DNA of 13,487 nt, from positions 1 to 13,487 of the forward strand of contig CANBTO010000075.1 of the NCBI GenBank assembly GCA_947372405.1, written 5' to 3'. This DNA is from Verrucomicrobiaceae bacterium. GTDB taxonomy: Bacteria; Verrucomicrobiota; Verrucomicrobiae; Verrucomicrobiales; Akkermansiaceae. The translations under genes and the position numbers were made by a program. The notes beneath the pieces were generated by a model that saw only the letters and a program-made list of their open reading frames with translations, did no database searches and was not told where the DNA came from. Position 1 is the first letter of the stretch. Each line of letters opens with the position of its first letter. This document shows positions 7,380 through 13,487 of the stretch, piece by piece.

Positions 7380-8402
7380 TCAGGGAGCTGAACCGATGCG
7401 ACGGGCGCGGATGTTGGCACCGCCGTTGCAGGTGAAGGTCTCGACCGCGCCCACATTCCCCTCGACCACCCAGTAGTTCAAATCGCCAACGCCCAGATTA
7501 TTCGGATCATCCACATTGGATTCTGTGGCCTGCCATGCGTTCTTACTGTCGGTTTGCCCCTTCCCGGCGATCTCCATGTCGAGCTGCTGGATGGAAAACC
7601 CGTGTTTGCCCGTCACCGTGACAGCATGTGTGCAACGCTGCGCCGCCACCCGGCCGAAACGGGATGCATGGTGGGCGAAGGCGAATTCCAGGCCGTTGAA
7701 GTCGCAGGCCAGATTGATGTTGTCACCGTCCGTGTGCTCGCTGACCCGGATGCCGGTATGATAGCCGGTCACGACCACGTTCCGCAGGATGGTCAACGCC
7801 GCGTTGTTAGACACCGGCGTGACCAGGCCGCTGGTGGCGTGGGTCGGTTTGGCGGCCTGCACGCTGTAAACGCCGGTGTTGACGAACACATTCTCCAACC
7901 TGCATTGCATCGCGTAATTCAGATCGATGCCGCTGATGCCGGGGTTGTCACCGGTCCGCACATCAAGGTTTCTGACGACCACGTAAACGGCGGAAAATCC
8001 GCCGTAGAGGGAGTTGGGCGACCTGGCGGCCGAGATGACCGCCTCACCTGACCCGGCCAGGCATTTGACGATGGTGCCTTTGTTTTGCAGGGGGAAGTTT
8101 CCAATGGTGCCGAATACCGGTGCCGGTTCGCTTTCGCCGACGATTTCCACGGTGATCCAACTCGGGGCGGGTTTCGATACCGGGGGAATCGTGATACGTC
8201 CGCGATAAACGCCATCCGGCAGAAACATCCGGCCGCCCCCGTCCGCGACGAGTGCGGCGATACATTTCGAGAACGCTTCGGTGTTGTCAGTCCGGTCGTC
8301 ACCCACCGCTCCGTAATCGCGAACGTTGAAGACGCCGCCGTGCACAGCAGTGACACCCGCCAACAGCCATCCGCATATCGTCATTCGTGCGATTGTTTTC
8401 AT
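7380..8402 (-). CDS. Secreted pectate-lyase-superfamily (parallel beta-helix) protein
   Basis: The protein has 340 residues with a signal peptide ending around residue 22. It continues with V-F-N-V-R-D-Y-G-A-V-G-D-D-R-T-D-N-T-E-A-F (24-44), the characteristic opening of the pectate_lyase_3 fold, then G-G-G-R-M-F-L-P-D-G-V-Y (55-66). The rest has short strand-turn repeats rich in V, N and G, as in a right-handed beta-helix (about 84-335). The family contains lyases, hydrolases and epimerases, and I see no motif that decides among them. Its ATG overlaps the TGA of the upstream arylsulfatase in a 4-base ATGA (8399-8402), so the two are very probably translationally coupled. In this locus it is a good candidate for the backbone-cleaving enzyme, but this rests on position only. 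Confidence 0.88.
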   Translation of the reverse strand: MKTIARMTICGWLLAGVTAVHGGVFNVRDYGAVGDDRTDNTEAFSKCIAALVADGGGRMFLPDGVYRGRITIPPVSKPAPSWITVEIVGESEPAPVFGTIGNFPLQNKGTIVKCLAGSGEAVISAARSPNSLYGGFSAVYVVVRNLDVRTGDNPGISGIDLNYAMQCRLENVFVNTGVYSVQAAKPTHATSGLVTPVSNNAALTILRNVVVTGYHTGIRVSEHTDGDNINLACDFNGLEFAFAHHASRFGRVAAQRCTHAVTVTGKHGFSIQQLDMEIAGKGQTDSKNAWQATESNVDDPNNLGVGDLNYWVVEGNVGAVETFTCNGGANIRARRIGSAP

Positions 8403-9865
8403 TTCTTCCTGCCCTTGGGAGCATTTTTCCTACCCACATCCACCGGCCCATCGTTCTGCGAGGAGGAGCCGGAAGTGCTGCGGCCTTCCGCCACGTATTT
8501 CTCGAGCAACTTCGTGAGTTGTGAGACGATTTCCGGGTGCTCGTTGTATTCATTCTTCTGCTCGCCGACATCCTTGCTCATGTCGTAAAGCTGGCCGGGC
8601 GCGTCTTTGACCGCGCCCTTACCCCAGCCACCGGAGTCGGCACAGAGTTCCAGTTTCCACCGGCCCTGGCGGATGGCGAAGTTTCCCCTGATCGAATGAT
8701 GCACCACCGCTTCGCGAACCGGCCCGGTTGCAGTCCCTAACAACACCGGCAGGATGCTGACGCTGTCCTCGCCCGCGCCGTCCGGCAATTTGGCACCGAC
8801 GATCTCCGCAGAGGTGGCCATCAGGTCGGTGAGGCAGATGATTTGATCGGTGCGGCCGCCGGCCTTGATCTTGTCCGGCCAGCGCACGATGAACGGAATG
8901 TGGTGGCCTCCGTCCCAGATGTCCGCCTTATATCCACGGCGCAGTTCGCTCGGGAAATGCCCTTTGCTCTCGAGTTCATCGACCTTGGCGGCAGGCGAAC
9001 AACCGTTGTCACTGGTAAACATGACCAGAGTGTTGTTTCCGATGCCCGCTCTGTCGATCGCCGCGAGCACTTCACCGACAGCCCAGTCGGTCTCCATCAC
9101 GAAGTCGCCATAGGCGTTGAGACCGCTTTTGCCCTGCCACTCCTTGGTCGGTAAAATCGGCGTGTGCGGCGCGGTGAGCGGCAGGTAAAGGAAAAACGGC
9201 GTTGGTTCCTTGGAACGTGTCGTGATGTATTCCGCCGCCTTGCGCGCCAGTGTCGGCAATACGTCCGCTGCATCAAAGCCAGGTGCGGCGGGACCCGTGC
9301 GTCCCCACTTCTTTTGAACCGTGGGCGCTTCCGTGAACCTGTCGTTCTCAATAAAAGCGAACGGCGGCATGTCGAGGGAGGCGCTGATGCCAAAATATGA
9401 ATCGAAACCGCGTGTCGTCGGACCATTGCCAACTGCCGCCGCTGGATCCTTCTCGGAAATATCCATGCCGAGGTGCCATTTCCCGATGCAGGCCGTCGCA
9501 TAGCCGTTCTGCTTCAGCAAGGCAGGCACCGTGAGTCGCTGCTTGTCGATGAGCGGCGGGCTGTATCCACCCAACACGCCTTTTTGAAGATGTGTCCGCC
9601 AGTTGTAGCGGCCGGTAAGGATGCCATAGCGGGTCGGAGTGCAGACCGCGGAACTGGAATGCGCCTCCGTGAAGGCCATCCCCTGCCCGGCCAACCGGTC
9701 AAGGTTGGGCGTGGGGATCTTGCTGCGCTCGCCACCGAGACAATGGACATCGCCATAGCCGAGGTCGTCGCAAAGGATGTAGATGATGTTGGGTTTATCC
9801 GCCGCGTGGAGTACTGGTGCGAGAAGACAGAGCAAAAGGGTGATGGTGGCGGTTTTCCGGTTCAT
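8399..9865 (-). CDS. Secreted S1 arylsulfatase
   Basis: The protein has 488 residues and a clear signal peptide (basic start, hydrophobic 8-18, cleavage near A21-A22). Asp33-Asp34 bind metal. C-T-P-T-R is at 75-79, followed by the long G-R-Y-N-W-R-T-H-L stretch (85-93). G-K-W-H is at 128-131, T-A-P-H-T-P at 231-236, S-D-N-G at 285-288, and G-Y-K-A-D-I-W-D-G-G-H-H-I-P-F at 311-325. The Y-N-W-R segment and the following G-V-L-G-G-Y-S-P-P are typical of one arylsulfatase A-like group (S1_15-like by eye, not tested). The C-terminus ends in a polar Ser/Gly tail and a strongly basic end (R-K-x-A-P-K-G-R-K-K). The start at 9865 was chosen over a TTG at 9910, which would add a charged leader before the signal peptide. 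Confidence 0.93.
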   Translation of the reverse strand: MNRKTATITLLLCLLAPVLHAADKPNIIYILCDDLGYGDVHCLGGERSKIPTPNLDRLAGQGMAFTEAHSSSAVCTPTRYGILTGRYNWRTHLQKGVLGGYSPPLIDKQRLTVPALLKQNGYATACIGKWHLGMDISEKDPAAAVGNGPTTRGFDSYFGISASLDMPPFAFIENDRFTEAPTVQKKWGRTGPAAPGFDAADVLPTLARKAAEYITTRSKEPTPFFLYLPLTAPHTPILPTKEWQGKSGLNAYGDFVMETDWAVGEVLAAIDRAGIGNNTLVMFTSDNGCSPAAKVDELESKGHFPSELRRGYKADIWDGGHHIPFIVRWPDKIKAGGRTDQIICLTDLMATSAEIVGAKLPDGAGEDSVSILPVLLGTATGPVREAVVHHSIRGNFAIRQGRWKLELCADSGGWGKGAVKDAPGQLYDMSKDVGEQKNEYNEHPEIVSQLTKLLEKYVAEGRSTSGSSSQNDGPVDVGRKNAPKGRKK

Positions 9866-9935
9866 GGACGATATGTTCTGATAGTTGGGTCTGGATTCCT
9901 TGTATAACAATCAATGGCCAGCAAGAAATTCGTTG
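9866..9935 (-). other. 70-nt gap between the fucosidase and arylsulfatase genes
   Basis: No Shine-Dalgarno sequence, terminator hairpin or convincing promoter was found. The region is more AT-rich than the flanking genes, which is the only hint that it could host an internal transcription start. Confidence 0.2.
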
Positions 9936-11093
9936 TCATGGATCACCCTTGGCCAAAGAGGCCTCGAACGGTTCAATCCGGGCCTTCAGTTCCAAAAGCA
10001 GCTTCGCATACCGCTCATCGATTTGTCCCTGCCGGTCAGGGCCGATATCCAGCAACAGGTTGCCGCCGAGTTTCCTGACCTTTTGATAGAGACTGAACGT
10101 TCCTTGCGTGGAATTCGGGACCTTTCGGGAATTGAACCATGATCCACCAAGCATGGCACAATGCTCGTATCCGACAAAATATTGACGGCCATTCCATCTT
10201 TGGTTCTTGGCGACGGGAGTCTGCGGCAACCGGTTCTCGGAACCGATCACATCGGTCGGAAATCCATGTCCCCGGGATTTCTCAAACACACTGGCTCCCG
10301 GATTTTGCGCGGAAGCATCCTCGCTGGTGGGTTTCGTCCAAGGACAGGCCAGATGTGCGTTGAACTGGACGATGTTGCGCGGGTCTGCCCGCCGGAGCAG
10401 TTCATAGAGCGCCGCCGCTTGTTCCGCATCGGATGAGTCGGGATTGTCAATCCAGTAGTAGTGGCATTCCGGATAACGGGTGGTAAGTTCGGTGAGATGC
10501 GCTTTCACCAGATTGAAATAATCCTTCCGCATCGGCTTGCCCCGGCCTTGTCCAGTATTTGCGTCGCGCAGGCCGTAATAGAGCCCGGGAACCATGGAGT
10601 ATTTTTTACAGGCATCCATGAACGCCCGGACGACGTCGGTTTTATAGTCCGACGTCGCGACGTCATAATCAAACTCCTTGCCGTTCCAGGGCGCCTTGCT
10701 GTCCCACAAGCAGAATCCGCTATCATGCTTGGCAGTGAGCACCGCGTATTTCATACCCGCATCCCTCGCAACGCGCACCCATGAATCCACATCAAGTTTG
10801 ACCGGTTGATAGGCACTGACAGGCAGCGCCCCGGGATGTTCACCCTCGCCGAAGGTATTCATACCGAAATGAATGAACAGGCCATAGTGCAGATCGCACC
10901 ACGCCTTCATTCGCGGCGTCTCCGTCTGATCCGGCATCAGCCGTTCTGGCTCGGCGATCGTCGTCGGCTGGTCACGGCCAGCGACGGGATCGTTTTGCGG
11001 TGGCTCCGCCATCACAGCACAGGAAGCGCTCAGCGAATATGCCAATGTCATGATCCTCCTCAACTTTCGGGAGTCTATCGGGAATGCGGTCAT
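9936..11093 (-). CDS. Secreted alpha-L-fucosidase, GH29 family
   Basis: The protein has 385 residues. It releases L-fucose from fucosylated glycans by a retaining mechanism. Visible family marks are Y-G-L-F-I-H-F-G (70-77), L-T-A-K-H-D-S-G-F-C-L-W (119-130), D-V-V-R-A-F (153-158) with P-G-L-Y-Y-G (169-174), Y-Y-W-I-D-N (212-217) with Asp216 as the likely nucleophile, and N-L-L-L-D-I-G-P-D-x-x-G (345-356). The first catalytic-pocket block has K-H-D-S-G-F where many members have K-H-H-D-G-F. The protein stops after the catalytic barrel: the C-terminal beta-sandwich of many GH29 enzymes is absent. I chose the start at 11093 because R-K-L-R-R before the hydrophobic stretch 14-29 makes a proper signal peptide; starting at 11051 would leave no basic N-region. 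This is the main pointer to a fucose-containing substrate. Confidence 0.85.
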   Translation of the reverse strand: MTAFPIDSRKLRRIMTLAYSLSASCAVMAEPPQNDPVAGRDQPTTIAEPERLMPDQTETPRMKAWCDLHYGLFIHFGMNTFGEGEHPGALPVSAYQPVKLDVDSWVRVARDAGMKYAVLTAKHDSGFCLWDSKAPWNGKEFDYDVATSDYKTDVVRAFMDACKKYSMVPGLYYGLRDANTGQGRGKPMRKDYFNLVKAHLTELTTRYPECHYYWIDNPDSSDAEQAAALYELLRRADPRNIVQFNAHLACPWTKPTSEDASAQNPGASVFEKSRGHGFPTDVIGSENRLPQTPVAKNQRWNGRQYFVGYEHCAMLGGSWFNSRKVPNSTQGTFSLYQKVRKLGGNLLLDIGPDRQGQIDERYAKLLLELKARIEPFEASLAKGDP

Positions 11094-11230
11094 GATGTTG
11101 TCGGCAGATGCAATAAGGATGATTCACCCCGAAATCCGAAGTTTGACTCGGACTTTTTGGCTGATTTCCAAAATACGCGCTTTGCAACGACACTCGTTAC
11201 ACGGCTTGGAAAAAGATTCCAGCTTCGGTT
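11094..11230 (-). promoter_or_regulatory. 137-nt gap before the fucosidase gene, possible internal promoter or processing site
   Basis: This is the longest gap between genes in the run and is clearly AT-richer than the coding DNA. It holds a small hairpin (11135-11152: TCCG-A-AGT, loop TTG, ACT-CGGA), followed on the plus strand by TTTTT at 11154-11158. That is a terminator shape pointing away from any gene and may be fortuitous. In the minus direction only ATTTCGGGG follows. No good -35/-10 pair was found. An internal promoter is possible but not shown. Confidence 0.25.
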
Positions 11231-13183
11231 TCAAAAATCCCAGCGCTTCTTCGCGCCTGTGCCCTTGATTTCGATCCAGTCGATTTCCACCGTCCCCGAC
11301 GTCGCGGGGAGGTAAAGGCGCACGATGCCAAGTGAGCCCGTTGCCGGGATATTCAGACTCAATTCCTGCCAGTCGCCGCCGTTGAGCGTGTAGTTGACGG
11401 ACGGCGCATTCACGTCATTTTTGTCGGCACCGGGTTTCAGCCATTCGACTTTCGCCTCGCCATTCTTCGCGCAGCGGGCGCGAAATTTGAACGTCGCGGG
11501 ACCGCTCACCGCGCTGCCGATGCCGAGAAAGGGCGCGTTGTTCGTCGGGGTGATGGTCACGATGCCGTCCTTCGTCAGATAAGTGAAGCCGCGTGCTTTC
11601 AAACCCTCCAGACCGGGAAACTCCGCATCGTTCGCCTTGCCGGGTTTGCCTTTTCCTTTCGGCCCTGGCTCCGAGGCGGCCGCGCTGTTGAATTTCGGAT
11701 TGCGAACAGGCACGACGGCTTCGGTGTCTTTGAGAAAACCAGTGATCAGTCCGTTCAACTCGCTGACGAGCTCCGGTTTTTCGGAGGCGAGATTTTTCGA
11801 CTCACCCTCGTCATGTCTGACGTCATAGAGTTCGAAACGGTCGCTGCCGTCGTCGTTGTCGGCGAAAAACCGGATGAGCTTCCAGTCGCCTTTGCGTACA
11901 TAGGTGCCGGGCAGGAAGCCCGGGATGTGCTCGGCCTGGCCCGGCGTGCCGTGCGGGAAATGGCAGAAGACACGGTCGCGCGCCGAAGGTTCGCCTAACA
12001 GCGTGCGGGACTGGTCGAAGCCGTCTAGCTTCACGTCCGCATGCGGCTTGATCCCGCACATCGCCAGCAGCGTCGGATAAATGTCCGTGCTCTGGAACAA
12101 CGAGTCGTTCGTGGTGCCGGGCTTGGTTTTTCCCGGCCAAACGATGATGCAAGGCTCGCGAGTGCCACCATCGTAAAGCGATGCCTTGCCGCTGCGTTGC
12201 GGGAGGTTGCTCGTGGCGGGCATGTCGGCGAATCCCTCGGGATCGGTCGTCTTCGGCGGATAGGCCCAGCCGCCGTTGTCGGAGAAAAAGAGGATGATGG
12301 TGTTGTCGGCCACGCCGGCATCGTCAATCGCCTTGAGCAAATTGCCCACGCCATCGTCGAGACTATGCACCATCGCGGCGTAGAGTGGATTGTGCTGCGG
12401 ATTCTTCGGATCTGCGGTCTTCTGAAACTCGCTGATGTAGTCGAGTCGCGCATTCCACGGCGAATGCACCGAATAAGCCCAGTAATTCACGAAGAACGGC
12501 TTGTCTTTGTGCGTGCGGATGAACTTGGCCGCCTCTTCCGACATGCGGTTCTCGATGTGTTCTCCGGGCTTGCCGGTGACGCTCTTGTCCTTGATGAATT
12601 TCCAAGGCGCAAGGTATCCGCCGCCAGGCCCGGGGATGCCTGGGGTATGAGGGAAATCCAGATCGAATCCCTGGTCCTTCGGCTCGTAGTGATCGTTCGG
12701 AGAGATGTCGTAACCCAGGTGCCATTTGCCGAAATGCGCGGTCGCATAGCCGGCCTCGTGCAGTGATTCGGCGAGCGTGAAGTATTCCGGCTTGAGCCGG
12801 GTGAGACTTTCCGCGTTGACCGCACGCATCGCCGGACTCGGCTTGGACAGGGATTTCTCCAAGCGGATCTGAGGTTCATGACAGACCGGCGCGGTGATGC
12901 CCGAGCGCGCGGGATACACGCCTGCCAGGATGCTGCTGCGCGTGGGCGAACACAGCGGACTGGCCGCATAGGCTTGCGTGAATTTCACACCACGCCTGGC
13001 GAGCGCATCGATGTGAGGCGTTTGGTGATAGGTACTGCCGAAGCAGCCCACGTCATGCGCGCCAAGGTCGTCGGCGAGGATGAGAACGATGTTGGGTTTC
13101 GCATCCGCCGCCAGCAGCAAGTGCGACGGCATGAGCAGCAGCGCGGCGCGCCAGACGATTGTGATTTTTTTCATAAAATTCAT
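11231..13183 (-). CDS. Secreted S1 sulfatase with an added C-terminal beta-sandwich-like domain
   Basis: At 650 residues this is the largest gene product here. The signal peptide is about 1-26. In the sulfatase domain (29-490), Asp38-Asp39 bind metal, C-S-P-T-R is at 78-82, G-K-W-H-L-G at 152-157, S-V-H-S-P-W at 238-243, S-D-N-G-G-W at 301-306 and S-G-K-A-S-L-Y-D-G-G-T-R-E-P at 331-344. A Lys/Gly/Pro linker (505-518) leads to residues 520-650. These have the alternating hydrophobic pattern of a jelly-roll, for example T-F-K-F-R-A-R (564-570), D-W-Q-E-L-S-L-N-I (604-612), V-R-L-Y-L (621-625) and V-E-I-D-W-I-E-I (632-639). Such domains usually bind carbohydrate. ATGs at 13183 and 13174 are both possible; the second gives a classical M-K-K start. 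It lies 9 nt after the upstream gene. Confidence 0.92.
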   Translation of the reverse strand: MNFMKKITIVWRAALLLMPSHLLLAADAKPNIVLILADDLGAHDVGCFGSTYHQTPHIDALARRGVKFTQAYAASPLCSPTRSSILAGVYPARSGITAPVCHEPQIRLEKSLSKPSPAMRAVNAESLTRLKPEYFTLAESLHEAGYATAHFGKWHLGYDISPNDHYEPKDQGFDLDFPHTPGIPGPGGGYLAPWKFIKDKSVTGKPGEHIENRMSEEAAKFIRTHKDKPFFVNYWAYSVHSPWNARLDYISEFQKTADPKNPQHNPLYAAMVHSLDDGVGNLLKAIDDAGVADNTIILFFSDNGGWAYPPKTTDPEGFADMPATSNLPQRSGKASLYDGGTREPCIIVWPGKTKPGTTNDSLFQSTDIYPTLLAMCGIKPHADVKLDGFDQSRTLLGEPSARDRVFCHFPHGTPGQAEHIPGFLPGTYVRKGDWKLIRFFADNDDGSDRFELYDVRHDEGESKNLASEKPELVSELNGLITGFLKDTEAVVPVRNPKFNSAAASEPGPKGKGKPGKANDAEFPGLEGLKARGFTYLTKDGIVTITPTNNAPFLGIGSAVSGPATFKFRARCAKNGEAKVEWLKPGADKNDVNAPSVNYTLNGGDWQELSLNIPATGSLGIVRLYLPATSGTVEIDWIEIKGTGAKKRWDF

Positions 13184-13192
13184 GTGTTTGCG

Positions 13193-13487
13193 TTACTGCC
13201 TTGAATTGCCGGAAATGGTTTCATTCACGCTGTTCTTCAAAGACAACAGTTCGGCGTCCGTCGCCGCGGCAGCAACCGAAAGTTTGTTACTGGAAATCGT
13301 CAGCCCGCTCACGGCAAACGCCTGGATGAGCGGCAGGACGGGACCTTCGATGCTGTTGCCGGTGACGCGGATGTTCTTCGCGTAGGCGTCGGGATTCGAC
13401 ACCCGCTTGGCTCCAATAACAATCGGCAACCCGTGCGTATTCCGGAACACATTGTTCCTGATGATGCAGTTCCGCGGAACCGGCCCT
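13193..13487 (-). CDS. 3' end of a parallel beta-helix protein (partial, runs off the window)
   Basis: The last 97 codons are visible and the frame is open to the window edge. The segments N-C-I-I-R-N-N-V-F-R-N-T, then I-R-V-T-G-N-S-I-E-G-P, L-T-I-S-S-N-K-L and E-T-I-S-G-N-S show the I-x-x-N-x-(I/V/F) ladder of a right-handed beta-helix, as in pectate lyases, polysaccharide hydrolases and related surface proteins. A GTG in the visible part (13450) is unlikely to be the true start because beta-helix coils continue before it. Nothing here identifies the catalytic class. The TAA at 13193-13195 is 9 nt before the sulfatase start, so they share a transcript. It is not the same protein as the beta-helix at 7380-8402. 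Confidence 0.75.
   Translation of the reverse strand, partial: GPVPRNCIIRNNVFRNTHGLPIVIGAKRVSNPDAYAKNIRVTGNSIEGPVLPLIQAFAVSGLTISSNKLSVAAAATDAELLSLKNSVNETISGNSRQ

Noticed and set aside
11135..11158. Hairpin followed by TTTTT on the plus strand, resembling an intrinsic terminator
   Set aside because: No plus-strand gene precedes it, the stem is short and has a bulge, and in the minus direction there is no T-run.
12041..12766. Plus-strand open frame of 241 codons
   Set aside because: It is antisense to the 650-residue sulfatase and shows no domain signature.
1..13487. CRISPR array, tRNA/rRNA genes, insertion sequence with transposase
   Set aside because: No regularly spaced direct repeats, no tRNA-like cloverleaf and no transposase motifs were seen in either strand.

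Overview
The window looks like chromosomal DNA of a GC-rich PVC-group bacterium, probably Verrucomicrobiota and less likely Planctomycetota. The reasons are the many secreted family S1 sulfatases packed on one strand, the scarcity of Shine-Dalgarno sequences, and the hairpin-rich intergenic repeat at the left end. This placement is inference; no taxonomic marker gene is present.

Layout: every real gene lies on the minus strand, so transcription runs from right to left. In transcription order: the 3' end of a parallel beta-helix protein (13193-13487, cut by the window edge); an S1 sulfatase with an extra C-terminal beta-sandwich-like domain (11231-13183); a GH29-type alpha-L-fucosidase (9936-11093); an S1 arylsulfatase (8399-9865), whose stop overlaps the start of a pectate-lyase-superfamily beta-helix protein (7380-8402); two more S1 sulfatases (5966-7321 and 4608-5930); an SGNH/GDSL hydrolase (3683-4486); and two final S1 sulfatases (2181-3674, iduronate-2-sulfatase-like, and 554-2161). 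Gaps are -4, 8, 9, 19, 35, 58, 70, 121 and 137 nt, which fits one long operon or a few overlapping transcription units starting beyond the right edge. Nearly all products begin with a signal peptide.

Together the genes look like a catabolic locus for a sulfated, fucose-containing and probably O-acylated polysaccharide of the fucoidan type. The six sulfatases would remove sulfate esters at different positions, the SGNH enzyme would remove acyl groups, GH29 would release fucose, and the two beta-helix proteins are the candidates for backbone or uronic-acid cleavage. No transporter, regulator or formylglycine-generating enzyme is visible here, although all six sulfatases carry the C-X-P-[ST]-R maturation motif.

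The left 550 bases hold no intact gene. They contain a 190-bp element bounded by 23-bp inverted repeats with nested hairpins (70-259), a REP-like run of hairpins (298-379), and a short C-terminal remnant of an HNH endonuclease (418-555) that abuts the stop codon of the last sulfatase. This marks the downstream end of the locus as a recombination or repeat-accretion site.
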